From Argopecten irradians (Eukaryota > Mollusca > Bivalvia > Pectinida > Pectinidae), in NCBI RefSeq assembly GCF_041381155.1, contig NC_091143.1, positions 41,432,996 to 41,496,995 on the forward strand: 64,000 bases of DNA. Reading direction: 5' to 3'. Numbering within the stretch: position 1 is the stretch's first letter; the number at the start of each line of letters is the position of its first letter. The notes below the pieces were generated by a model. That model was not told the origin of the DNA. It saw nothing but the letters and a program-made list of their open reading frames with translations, and ran no database searches. The translations under genes and the position numbers were made by a program. Below, in pieces: positions 47,778 to 60,566 of this stretch.

Positions 47778-49712
47778 TATTTACACTTGCTAGGCTTGGT
47801 CACTATACGCTAATACTAGCCGATTTTGTTTACCATAACTGCATGGTAACATTGAACTTTGAACTTGCGTAAGGAAATGTTCTGTGCAACGTAAAAGGAC
47901 TACTTTTTTTAAAAGAAACACATGGCTTTGTTTACATTTTGACGCAACATTACGTGTATATTGTTGTTTTTTATAGAATTTTGGAAAAATGTAAACGATA
48001 TATACATGTTTTATATTTATATATGATTCAAACAATTTTAAAATTAACAATTGTATAAAGAAACGGAAAAATATCCCGACCGGGGCGACGTGCTTTCATT
48101 TTTGTTAAAAATGATGGTTGTCAAATGTAAACATTACCTCTGTGCCTATGTTCGTCCTACGATCGAGTCTTTGGGATGGACGGGCGTGAGACCCTCTGAT
48201 AGAGGTCAGTTATAAACATATCCTCTTGTCTTTGTTCTTTGAGTATTTAATCATGTGTATTATAAAACATGCACCGCTAATAATCCACGTGTTGACTAGA
48301 ACGAATAATCATACCCTGCCTCCACTCCGGTTCCCGGCAGGGTATGAATTCCACCCCGTTGCCGCTAGTGTTGCAAGCCCCGATGTGATCCACATCGGGC
48401 ACTTTGAGACTGATAAAAACATAATTTTCGGGTATTATCCTTATGTAACTGTATTGTTCTGACAACTATGATCAATATTTAATTCACAAACCTTTCGATT
48501 ATAATCTTTCATCAACTATTAGTGGTAAAATCCAAGGCAAACACAACACATGTATAATTCTGTTCGAATACGCCGCCATGTTTGATTTACCGGAAACCGT
48601 GACGAAATGAAACACTCAACAGGTAAAATATGTTTAAAAGTTTTAAAAAGCCAACAAACTAAGAATAAATATGGTGAAACTGAACAAATGTAAGTATTAT
48701 TAAGAATTAAGCAAAAAAGAATTTTTAAAGTTCATGTTAAAAACTTTGTAACATTTATTTCTTTCGTAGTGAAAATTTGTAGGTCATTCCATATATGGTA
48801 CTAGGTGCCATATTTGGAGCGCGAGACTTTCTAACGAGAAGCATCATGGCGGCCAAGTGAGCCGTGTCGGAGATGTGAGCCATTCAAAAGTGCTTCAAAA
48901 CATAATTTAGACATGGAGGTGGGTAAATAAATAATCATTTTATGTTAAAAATGTTTGATATTGTTGAATTTAATTAAAAAAATTACATGACACACATGAA
49001 ATGCAACATTTTCACCGCTGGATGTTTTGCAACACTACGGGCAATGGGACGGAATCGTAGCTCTGACGACGACCATCTGTCAGAAATCTTCCGTCCGTCG
49101 TTCAGAGCTACGTCATCGCAGCTACGTGTTGACAGTTACGCGTCACCACAAATACATTGTACATATCCATCGAACACAAGTGAATTTGTTTCATATATCG
49201 ATGGCGATATGGATCTAAGCGTAGATTATATAATCACATGGCTACCAAGGATGTAATACCGTCAAGTCAGACGACATCTCAAACACATTGAGCAACTTAA
49301 AAATCGGTGTTTTGCCAACTTCGGCAAACTAAAGTGTGTAAGCGTGCGTCAGCTTCGCCTCGCTGCACAATAACGGTCACCGAGTTCACACATGTGGCCG
49401 TGTACAAATTCTTTATGTTATTACGCTATATATTAACTTTTAGCAAAATTGAATATATATTTAAAGTTCTGATCTGATTAAATAAAATTATCTCTGAAAT
49501 CTACTTTGTTTGTCATGTTTATTTTACACTAAAATATTGAACTTTTTTGTCTTCGCGGATGAATAATTCTACCTTACGTGAAGCGTCATCATTCGCTGTT
49601 CAAATGAGTAAGCTCCTCCCACTTTTGACCGACTTTTATTGAATAATTACGTCACTTTCAAATGACGATTTTATTGCATAAAATATAAATAAAAAGTCGT
49701 GTGAGTGTAAAT
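47778..49712. mobile_element. probable 1.9-kb element inserted in MITE family E
   Basis: Starts ATTTACACTTGC and ends GAGTGTAAAT, a 9-base inverted terminal match, inside the split MITE. It includes an 89-codon reading (48987-49256, plus) with no domain I recognise, an ATACCCTGCC/GGCAGGGTAT hairpin at 48311-48346, and a CGTAGCTCTGA/TCAGAGCTACG inverted repeat at 49057-49113. No transposase was seen. Confidence 0.4.
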
Positions 49713-49872
49713 ATAGGGATTGGATTTCGTTTTTATGTTAACCATGCTTGTATGGAGCAATTCCTCTAAGAATATATTCAATATGGGGCGCTAACGCGCC
49801 CCATAGAATATATTCTTAGAGGAATTGCTCCATACAAGCATGGTTAACATAAAAACGAAATCCAATCCCTAT
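49713..49872. repeat. 160-bp near-perfect palindrome
   Basis: Left arm ATAGGGATTGGATTTCGTTT ... and right arm ... AAACGAAATCCAATCCCTAT are exact inverses for about 67 bp, then a 2-base bulge, then TATGGGGCGC/GCGCCCCATA around a TAAC loop. It is probably a foldback MITE or the fused ends of a longer element. Confidence 0.95.
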
Positions 49873-50032
49873 GTGAGCACAATTCACGTCGATTTCTCTG
49901 TAACGTATAACGTTACGCTCGCAAACGCATGACGTCACAAGCAATACCGACCCGCAAGGGTAGATAAATGTAACTCTATAATATGCAGATAGGTAATAAT
50001 GCATACTCATAAAGTTCATTCCGTTTGAGAAC

Positions 50033-50347
50033 AGTCCACATACAGCATCGGAACCGGATATTACATTAGACCAGTCCACATACAGCATCGGAACCGGATA
50101 TTACATTAGACCAGTCCACATACAGCATCGGAACCGGATATTACATTAGACCAGTCCACATACAGCATCGGAACTGGATATTACATTAGACCAGTCCACA
50201 TACAGCATCGGAACCGGATATTACATTAGACCAGTCCACATACAGCATCGGAACCGGATATTACATTAGACCAGTCCACATACAGCATCGGAACCGGATA
50301 TTACATTAGACCAGTCCACATACAGCATCGGAACCGGATATTACATT
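50033..50347. repeat. 40-bp tandem array, eight nearly identical copies
   Basis: Unit CCAGTCCACATACAGCATCG / GAACCGGATATTACATTAGA. Only one substitution (AACTGG for AACCGG in the fourth copy) was seen; the last unit runs out at ATTACATTCAC. There are no unique spacers. Confidence 0.97.
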
Positions 50348-51545
50348 CACATTGCTACCTTATTACTTCCTGGTTGTGCAACATAGATTCGTCACAATCT
50401 AATGTCGAAACCAATCAAATAAATCATTTGTATGTTAATCAAATACGTGTGAATGTGGGGGCCGCAATGAACCCTGGGAGAGATTGCCCAAACTCGTTTA
50501 ACTCCAAATTACAAGAAAGCGATGTAACGAGGATTTATCTATTTTATTTGTTTGTTTGTTCTCTTTTCCACCTCACTACAATTATCATCTGCTGATTAAG
50601 ACAACTTGCTTGGATTTGTATCTTCGCATTGGATTATGCAATATTAACGTAAATATAAGGTATAAAAATACATAATATATATAAAAAGATATATATTCAC
50701 CCTTCCACAGCTCAAGTTTAATTTGGCCTTACATTTTCCCAAGAGTTTCAATACATTTTTTATACAGTTAAACCTGACTTACCGACCACCACTATATAAG
50801 CACCTGGTTGTTAAGTCCGCCTTCAATGGGTCTCAAATGGCTGTTGATAGCTTATAACCTGGTATATTTAATCATTTGGAATTGTGAATCGCGGGTCATT
50901 ACAAATGTATGTGTCATTCCTGCCAAATTAACTTGTGTAATGAATTTTATGTATTAGTTACCAGTAGGTTTACGCAATAATGTATTGCAATTAAGTTACA
51001 AAACAACGAGAATTAATCAGATGGCCGCCATGCGTTTCCAAATATGGTACGATATATGTGTTTATAAGCGTTGGCGGATGTTTAATGATGCGATGAATAC
51101 GGTTCGCGGATGATTATGTTTAAGCCTGCGTCTGCCTCCTGGAATATACCGGTGATTAAGTGGCATTAGAGTCACCATGATTCAGAACGTGACAATACTC
51201 AAAAGGAATTTGTTTACCAAGATTTTCTCTAAAACATCTCTGAATGATAAGAGGTTTATTTCGACACAAATACTGACTGTTAACATCCGAAATGGATTAT
51301 ATCGGTATCATCAGTTATCATCGTTACTATAAGTTTTATAATTTAGCTTATCAAATAAATCAAATACATGCTGTCAATGGTATTACAGTCATGTATAACA
51401 AGCGGCCAATTGTCATCTAAGCTCTTGATTTTTAAAACGAAAATTTTAAATGTTATGTGAAATGTAATCACAAGTTCTATTAAATTCTAGTATAAATGGC
51501 GATTGGTTCATCCGCTGTTTCTTATTTGAGCTGGAAAATGGATTT
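50348..51545. other. spacer with no recognised gene
   Basis: A 73-codon reading at 50374-50595 has no known domain. Nothing else of note. Confidence 0.5.
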
Positions 51546-51705
51546 TTGTCTCAATTTGTAAGGCGGGTAATGCAGCGACCTAGATTGTATGGCGGGTGAC
51601 GCTGTGACCTAATTTGTATGGCATGTGACGCTGTGACCTAGATTTGTATGGCAGGTGGCGCTGTGACCTAGATTTGTATAGTGGGTGTCGCTGTGACCTA
51701 GATAT
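51546..51705. repeat. degenerate minisatellite, about 36-bp unit, four to five copies
   Basis: Repeats of TGTATGGCGGGTGACGCTG TGACCTAGATT with scattered changes. Confidence 0.85.
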
Positions 51706-52827
51706 CAATTGAAGCAGAAGACGGAATATCTCAAGGGATACCTAGTCTGTGTCATTGTACTTGTTAAAAAGTACTTAAGGTAGTACATCCCAACGCTACC
51801 TTTATAAAGGAGTTCATGTAAATATATGCAGACTTCCTCAACACATCACCATATTCTTTGCTTGATTTCATGGTGTCTTTTATAAATGCACAAGGGAAAT
51901 GATCATCATTTCGGACTAATTTAGGTCACTATTACATTGTCGTCTGCTAGGTGTATGGACAATTTACCCATTAAACCAACACAAATATGAACGACAGCTG
52001 TATTTTACAACCTACTTTTCCTATATACCAAGCCTTTGACCTCACACTTTGTTTCTGATGTCGGTTCACATCCGTTCTCGATCGCTAACGTTCCGAATTA
52101 GACACTTCAAATATCAAATCAATGTATAGAACTGAGTAATTAATTCTCTAAAGACAGTATAAATATTAATACATATAATGCTTCCAACGATAAAGTCTAA
52201 TGACTCTCTGAGTGGACAAAAATTTCTAATTGAGAATAGCGAACGGAATATCATTATTCACTGTTAATTTTGTAAGCATATTTTACTCCCTATTTAGTCT
52301 TAAACTTATTCTGAATGTATAAATTTAACGATGATGTGAGTAGTTAATTTTCTTGCTTGAAAACCATATTAGTGTTTTTCATATACTAGGTTTCATATAT
52401 ATTATGTCATTCCATAAATTATGTTACACTTTCAAAATCTTGACCATTTTTTCATTTAAATATGAACAAGATTTAGTCGATATTTTTTTTAAAAGTCGTT
52501 TTTATCACATCTTTTATTAAAATATTCGCTGTGGATACCCAGAATTTTTATTGCATGTATAAACATTTTGATTCTATACTTTACATTTTGCAGTCCAAAT
52601 CTAGGTTTATTTTCAAACACTCAATATAGTATGTATAGCAAAAAACGATGGTACCATTTTTTTATTTACATTTGTATACCCCTAAAACTTTCAAATGTGG
52701 TCTATTAGCAGTCTACTAGGTCAAAATTGACACAAACTGTAACTCATCCTCAGATAAATGTACCTTTTGGTTGATTATCAAGTGTCAGAACAAGCTATAT
52801 TTTATATTATGTACCTTGGCATTGCAT

Positions 52828-53010
52828 CAGGGGCCAATTTCACGAACATTCCTTAATTTTAAGGATTTCCTTAACTTCAAATTTTCCAAACGAAAGCATT
52901 ACATGTACATTAACTGAAGATATTTTTCTTAACTTCTGTAATGTTTTCCTGTTGGGAATTTAAGTTAAGGAATTCCTTAACGTTAAGGTATGTTAATGGA
53001 ACTGGATCCA
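52828..53010. mobile_element. palindromic MITE-like element
   Basis: GGCCAATTTCACGAACATTCC TTAA on the left and TTAAGGAATTCCTTAACGTT AAGGTATGTTAATGGAACTGG on the right are inverted relatives. The pattern (CCAATTTCACGAA ... TTAAGGT) recurs widely in molluscan DNA in my experience; age and family are uncertain. The stretch 51706-52827 holds nothing recognised. Confidence 0.5.
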
Positions 53011-53457
53011 GATCTGCTTGGTGTAAAACCGAAGGTAATTTATTTTATTGTTTTCTCCTTTAGGTTTAAAAAATATGCCAAAATTATCATAATTACGTCT
53101 ACATTGCAGTTAAAATACTATGCATATAAAATTATAAATTATTTAGTGACTTCTGCATAGATACCTGTATTTCACCTAAACATACATAAAGCATAAGAAA
53201 TAGAATTATTCAAGTTTTCAATATTTTAATTGTTTCACTCAGACACATGAAAATGAGGACATCAAAAAATACATAGACATATACATGACAAGATGGATAC
53301 AAAATCTACATGTACAAGGTATAGAAATACAGAAAGCTACAATTGTATAGTGATTTTTCTTTATTAATTTAAAGTAATAGCATTATCTTTCTCAGAAAAA
53401 ATGTAAATTTGTTTATAACTTGAATACTGCAAACATTCAATAGACGCTCTAATTTAA

Positions 53458-55215
53458 ACAAGAGGCCCATGGGCCTTAACGGTCACCTGAGTTAGAATAT
53501 ATAATTAAACAAATAATGAAACAAATTAAAGGCATATAAACACTATATGCTGGGCCTTGAAGTGTGTCAGTGATTTATAAATTTGACTTTTTAGACTATG
53601 AAGAGTATTTGCTTCCATCCAACCTGTGAATTTAGAGGTATTTTTTGAAATTTTAATCATTTTGACCCTGTTTGGTCCTGCCCCTCTGGTCCCCCAGGGG
53701 GTCATTGAGGACGGATATGGATGTTAAAATGCTATATCTTCGGCTAATAATTCTAATCAAGTATGACTCATTTCCTACGAAAATTGGGCAAATAATGTTC
53801 ACAAATATGTTTTTCCTATATAAACTAAAGTAAACTTGACCCCTCCCCAGGGGGTAACGTGAGACCCCAAGGTCATATAATTCACAATTTTTATAAAACA
53901 TCTTAAGACCTTTCCATCTATAATTATTTGATTCTACTATATCCAGAATTTTAGAAGATTTTTGAAGTTTTAGCCTATTTGACCCTTTTTTTTGCCCCGC
54001 CCCTCTGCCCCCAGGGGGTCGGCCAGGACCAATGTGGATATGATATTTAAATGCTATCTCAGGCTAATAATTCTAACCAAGTTTGACTCGTTTCCAATGA
54101 AAATTGAGCAAAACATGCTCATAAATGTGTTTTTCCTATATAAACTATATAGTAAACTTGACCCCCTCCCCAAGGGGAAACAGGAGACCCCAGGGTCATA
54201 TAATTGACAATTTTTATAAACAAACTTTAAGACCTTTTCATCTATAAAGTGTATTTGTTTATACCATTGCCAGAATTTTAAAAGAATATTTTCGAAATTT
54301 TAGCCTATTTGACCTTTTTTGGCCCCGCCCCACTGCCCCAGGGGGTCGGCCTGGACCAATATGGATATGATATTAAAATGCTATGTCAGGCTAATAATTC
54401 TAACCAAGTTTGACTCATTTCCAATGAAAATTGAGCAAAACATGCTCATAAATGTTTTTTCCCTATATGAACTATAGTAAACTTGACCCCCTCCCCAGGG
54501 GGAAACGTGAGACCCCAGGGTCATATAATTCACAATTTTTGTAAAGGACCTTAAGACCTTTCTATTTATTAAAAGTATTTGATTCTACCATTTCCAGAAC
54601 TTCAGAAGAAGATTTTTGAAGTTTTAGCCTATTTGACCCCTTTTGACCCCGCCCCTAAGGCCCCTGGGGGTCAGTCATAGAAAATTTGTTAATAGGATTA
54701 AATGGCCATCTCATACTGATAATTCTGACAACATTTGACTCATTTCCTATTACAAATGACCAAATAATGCGCAAAAATGTGTTTTCCCAATATAAACTAT
54801 AGTAAACTTAACCCCCTCCCCAGGGGGAAACTAGAGACCCCAGGGTCATATAATTCACAATTTTTGTAAAGGACCTTAAGATCTTTCTATCTATGAAGAG
54901 TATTTGATTCTACCACATCTGTGAGTAGAGAAGAAGATTTTTGAAATTTTACTCAATTTTACCCCTTTTGGCCCCTCCCACAGCCCCCTGGGGGGTGGGG
55001 ACCATATAATTCACAATTTTGATTGGCCTTATGCCTTAGAAGGTTTGTGCAAAATTTCATTGAAATTGCTTCAGCAGTTTTGGAGAAGAAGTCGAAAATG
55101 TAAATTGTTTACGGACATACGACGGACGACGCACGACGCACGACGGACGACGGACGACGACGGACAAAAGGCGATTAGAATAGGTCACTTGAGACTTCGT
55201 CTCAGGTGACCTAAA
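53458..55215. mobile_element. long bivalve repeat with GGTCACCTGAG ends and internal tandem blocks
   Basis: Begins CAAGAGGCCCATGGGCCTTAA CGGTCACCTGAG and ends GTCTCAGGTGACCTAAA, so the GGTCACCTGAG ends are inverted. The interior is about five diverged copies of a roughly 320-bp block (GCCCCGCCCCTCTGCCCC, CTAATAATTCTAACCAAGTT, CCTCCCCAGGGGGAAAC, AGACCCCAGGGTCATATAATT), starting near 53663, 53978, 54308, 54633 and 54958. The ACGACGG-rich stretch 55111-55167 precedes the right end. No transposase; a large non-autonomous DNA element is the best guess. Confidence 0.75.
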
Positions 55216-58200
55216 AAAGTAGGATATTTGGTGTTAGTAGTACTGAGCAAAATATTTTTCTCTAATAGCTTTACTTTCCTTGTTTTCACATTTGAAAAGA
55301 TAGTGAAATTCAACTCCGATATCAACATGACATCAATTACATATTCTATTCTCTTTTGGGATACAAAGCCATCGTCAAGTTTCAATAGGGAACTCTATAT
55401 GAGAGGTACGAAATTTTGTAATAGTAATTCTGTTTTCTAGCTGTTATTACATTGCATAAATTCTGCGTTCTTCTAAATAAAGCATCATCCAAGTGTACAT
55501 GTTTTCCATGCATTTGAATGATTTTCATAACCTAAATAAAACCTTATGGTTTTCAACAGACTGCTGGAAGAAATAATAACATCTCAAATTTTCTCCCAGT
55601 TATGGCGCATATAACTTTAATCTTAATGGCCTGTCGTGACTATATTATGTTTATTCATTAATGATTGAATGAAAATGCATACTACTAGTCACGATTCAGC
55701 TTATTTATTTTGTTTAAAAAACACCACGTTCATCCCGTTTTGTCTGGTGATAGCAATGTCTCCGTCTCAACATTATGAAATCTGAAACTATGGAATCTTA
55801 TTTCTATCAAATCAAATCACATCTCCCCTTGTCCATGAAAGCAAGCCCTGCATGCATGTCGTCTAATAAGCTAATTAATGGATTGACAAAATCCAAGTAC
55901 GTCATATTCGCCTCTGTGATTAAGCTCGTTAGTTTTGTTGGTCTGATCGGGTATGTATAATACAGATAACAAATATCTATCTCTAATTTCTCTCCTAATG
56001 GGATTGTGATTTTATAAAACAGTCATGCCTCTCTTTGTTCTTCTAAAGACTAGTTCGTAATTGCATACGGTAAAGCATACGGTGAAATCACTGTTGGAAC
56101 AATAGCTATAGTTAGTCTTCTTTATGTGTCATGGGGTCTTTGTTCGCAGCTCAGTGTCAAGGCCAAGTCAGCAAACTCAAAACACAAAACTATTGTCCAT
56201 GATGTATGTTAACATATCTACCTACTAGTACTGTGTGTTACAAAAGCACAATTAGTTCAGTTAACTTCAGTTGAAAATGTTCAAGTCAAAGTTATACCTG
56301 AAAAGAGCAAAACAAAAAGTCAATTTTGGTCAGGAACTTGACCTGAAATGTTCTTCGTATGAAATTGGCCTAAATATTAGGTAATTTCCATGTGAATTTA
56401 GACCATTCTATTTTCAGTTCAGATTTACAGATATCATGGCTGTGTACAACGAGTTTGTCTTAGCGTCGGTAAGTGTGTCTTTGGTATTTTAATACTAAGT
56501 GATTCCCACCCATCTACCCCCTCCTCTCCTTGTGTGCATCATCGATACTCCATGTCTTATAATCCAACCCATGACCATTCCATAGCAAACCACACGAGCG
56601 GTCACTGTACAGCTTTGAAGCTGGGCGTCGCTCACTATATAACCTTCAAAGAAAGTCTCTGTTGGTCTGTGATTGGTCAGTGTATTTTTGCACTCCTGAA
56701 TGCCTTCAGATTTACTATTTCATAGTATATATAATACCAGTGATAGTAACCCCTGGAATATCGAGGTTGCTATGTGTGTTACTCGTGTCTACATTCAGAT
56801 TTTAAGTTTCTTGAAATAACAGAATATCAATGTCGTGCTGTGACCAATAATTTATGTCTAGTATCATTACATAATGGAGTTTTCTCGCCACACGTAAACA
56901 AGTAAAGATTTTCTCAATCGCAAGATCATGCATTTATTTTATGAAACTTAATAATAAGGTGGACACACAAGTAATACACATGTTTTACATGTATTGAGTT
57001 CCCCGACAAAAAACAATGGAGTCCGTTGTCTAGCCCTCTAATTAATTATTTCTGCTGATCTGCTCGAATTCGTAGAATTCAGTTTATGAATTCCAGCTTC
57101 TGGTATATGATGGAACATATTCCGCCAGCTACATCTGATTTCATCTTTTTCCTGAAGCAGTGTAATTGCATCTCTTGTTCCAAATCTGTGCTTTATGCCG
57201 AAATGTATAATTTAGAGTCGATTATGAATCAATTTAGATATCCATGTCTTCCTATGAGTAGTAACACAAGTAACCGATTGTAAAATCCTCGTTTAGACAT
57301 CTCTTAGATGTCCAGCTATTTATATGACACTTCTAATGCAGTGAGAAATGCTTTCATGCTTCTCTCAGAGACAGGCCAACGAATGCTCTTGAAATTGCCG
57401 TTCAGTATTGCAAGGTTCGAAAGGCATTATGTATTCCGATATATTTTCAATAAGATTTTACTGGCGACAACTGAAAATTCCTATTAAAATGTCTCGATTT
57501 GACAGCGGCATCCATATATTCATGTTGCTAGAGTCATTTGGAGAAGGTACATGCCTATTACAATATACATACAGCTGTATGTATCTATTCTTATTGTGTT
57601 CCGCTATTGCTGGAATTTACCGGATTAGGGTAAGGCGATATTATAACAGGAAAAAATACTGTGTGTAGTTTGGGATGACCTTTTAAATCTTAAATCTTCT
57701 CGCATCACTAATAACTCACGTAGCAATTTTTTTTCTCTCTTGAGCGACTTTTCGGGAGTTTCCCACTAATTGGTGGAAACTTGACGGATATGCGTATCTG
57801 AGAGGACAAATAATCCACACTTGGTGACCATCTTTATGGTTTCGCTATCTGTCAATAGTGACGATATCGATAATTGAAGATAATTGAGATATCAGCGATA
57901 ATTGAATCTACATTGAATCTGTCCCGCAAAATTGGCAAACAATATGGTAATCGATAATGATCAAAAATTAATGACAAATCACAAATCGGTATAAATGGCA
58001 GGAATTTATTGTTCCTTTCTATGCTTCACATACATGTAATATTCACAATATTTGATTTAAACAAATAATGCTCTGACAATGGAATAAACATATAACTAGC
58101 AAACAAATTAATTGGCAATAATAAGAAATAACATATGAATTCTGATTAATAGCTTTTAATACGTCAACAGATCAAGAGCTATATATACGTAACTGTATAC

Positions 58201-59500
58201 ATGAAGGCCACCTCCATGGTGAATTGGTAACAAAGGCCAAGTGGATATATATATATATAATCGAAGGGATTTTGGCTGATTAAAGGACTCTGACAAAGGG
58301 ATTCTGGGTAATGACCTTGTATAACACTGTTAATGAGGGTTTGACAAAGCGTGTAAGATACAGTATATATACAGAAACATACGGACTTTGATCAAAACAG
58401 CATTAGTTGGTATATGTTACTAGTAGCTTATTATGAAACTACTACCTGCAAGTCACTACTAAACGTTCACTGCACATACATGTACATGTATTCTTCTCTC
58501 AGAGCGAAAGTGTAGACCCTCTGCAATAAGTCTCAAAAATTCACTCTTTCGTTTCTATATTGTTAGTTACTATACCAGGATAAGGATTTGAAAATTTTCA
58601 GATTTTTCAGAAAATGCTCATTTCACTCTAAAATAATTTATATCAACAGCTACATGTAGATCAACAACAAATATTGGATAACACATATTTTCCCTCTCAA
58701 TTTCGTTGGTACAATAGAAGTACTGGTGTCGACTATTAGTTATTAGTCGCAATATTGTTTGAAATTATACCGCGGTCAAGGTTTCTCAGATATATCAGAA
58801 AATTGAATCACTGTGAATTAATTAATTCATAAACAGTTTGATCATACTTACCTACATCCTCTTCAGCAATGCTTATCCATTGGATTTCTATGCATTCGTA
58901 ATAAAATAAACCTATTTTCTTCAAAACAAAATAATCTTACAAAAGGCGGAAGACATTTTAGAATATCAAATAAGACATGATGTGTGTGGTATGTATATGT
59001 AATATTTATGGAGATTCTGAATTAATCTGATTATGGTCTGATCAATATTGATCATACTGCTCCCCAGCTCACAGGGACTTGGCACACATCTTTAATATAA
59101 TATATATATATATATTGACCATTGGTTGAAAATGTGTGCTAAGTCCCAGTGTCCCAGCTTTCCTCTTCTTCGATTGATTTGTGTATCCAGCTACAAATAA
59201 AATCTATTTGTGTACCTATGACCATCATCAGATTTATCAATTATCTGGCTTAAATTCCGATATTCAGCTCATTCACAAGTATATCCACCCCTAATATTTC
59301 ATAATAAACTGTTCTTTTCTATAAATCAGATGAGTTCATTTATTTTAAGGGTAAATGAGCTTATAGTGATCGCCAATATACTCACAGACCTAGATACACT
59401 GGGTGCAATGTGGTGTTTGGTGTTTATAGAGTAACTGAGAAATGAATTGGTCTGAGCTATCATTAGTAAAACATATGTTTTAACTCCTTCACTCCTAAAT
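55216..59500. other. spacer with no recognised gene
   Basis: About 4.3 kb. A possible 11-codon coding exon at 56436-56468 is discussed in the findings. A dispersed-repeat copy ending GTGATAGTAACCCCTGGAAT ATCGAGG lies at about 56580-56770. TA microsatellites are near 58246-58258 and 59096-59116. Confidence 0.5.
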
Positions 59501-60566
59501 TTATCAAATGAACTGTTCAATTCATAGAAATTACAGAGTTCAAATGCGTCTTTAGTCACTAGATTCAATAATTAGAATTGCAAAGGGCAATAACTTCGTA
59601 AGTTATCATTTAATTTTCGATCTCGTCCGAGATTGTTCCAATTAATGTTAGTCTTCACACAAAGTTTTATTAAGCTTCGTTTATACTTACTAAAATTATC
59701 GCGTTCACAATGTCCAATAATTATTATTAGAGCAAAGGGCAATAACTCCGTAAATTATCATCAAGTCAAGCTGATTTTCAAAGTCGTCTGAGATATCTCT
59801 AATGTTAGTCTTTATGCAAAATTTTATTAAGCTCGGTTTATATTCACTCAAGTTATCATGTTTACCAGGTTCAATAATTATGATTGCAAAGAGCAATAAC
59901 TCCATAAGTTACAATCCAATCAGGTTGATTTTCGAACTCATTTAAGATCTATATACTATTAGTCTACGTATAAAGTTTCATTAAGATTGGTGCTTATATT
60001 TACTCAAGTTATTGTGTTCACAATGCCCAATTATAATTATTAGTGGAAAGGGCAATAACATCATAATTTACTTCCGAATCAAGCTGATTTTCAAACTTGT
60101 CCAAGATTGTTCCAATATTAGTCTTAACACACAAAGCTTCATTAAGTTTGGTTCATATTTACTAAAGTTATTGTGTTTACAGGGTCCAATAATAATTATA
60201 AGTGCAAAGGGCAATAACTCTGTAAATTACAATCAAATCAAGCTGATTTTCGAATTTGTCCGAGATCATTCCAATGTTAGTCTACACACATAATTTCATT
60301 AAGCTCGGTTCATATTTACCGCATTCACAAGGTCCAATTATAATTATTAGTGCAAAGGGCAATAACTCCGTAATTTACAGTTGAATCAACCCGATTTTCA
60401 ACTCATCCGAGATCTTTCAAATGGTAGTCTACATATAAAGTTTCATTAAGCTTGGTGAATATTTACTGAAGTTATCGCATTCACAAGGAAATATTAACGG
60501 ACTTCACACGACGCACAAAAGACTATCGCAATAGTTCACCATGACCTATATGGTCTGGTGACCTAA
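59500..60566. mobile_element. long bivalve repeat with GGTGACCTAAA end and 150-bp internal tandem blocks
   Basis: Six or more diverged copies of a roughly 155-bp block with AAAGGGCAATAACTCCGTAA, AAGCTGATTTTCGAA and CAATGTTAGTCTACACA; blocks start near 59583, 59735, 59887, 60049, 60208 and 60356. Ends ACGACGCACAAAAGACTATCG then TGGTCTGGTGACCTAAA, the same terminal logic as 53458-55215. The left end is unclear. Confidence 0.65.

Larger units (their letters stand above)
47705..49992. mobile_element. MITE family E, copy split by about 2.1 kb of inserted DNA
   Basis: Left part 47705-47777 (CTTTGCATATTACAAAGTTA, CCCTTGCGGGTACGTATCGATT) and right part 49873-49992 (ACGTTACGCTCGC, CCGACCCGCAAGGG, CTCTATAATATGCAGATA) together line up with the intact copy at 9646-9830. 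Inserted between them are a roughly 1.93-kb segment and a 160-bp palindrome. Confidence 0.65.

Noticed and set aside
48987-49256. 89-codon plus-strand reading inside the nested insertion
   Set aside because: No domain recognised, no clear splice or promoter framing, and an internal inverted repeat accounts for part of it; kept only as a note on the insertion.
50033-50347. CRISPR-like look of regularly spaced identical units
   Set aside because: There are no unique spacers, the sequence is animal nuclear DNA, and the whole 40-bp unit repeats.
53458-55215. Possible coding content in the long bivalve repeat
   Set aside because: The readings of 66-82 codons do not persist between the internal blocks and match no protein family I know.
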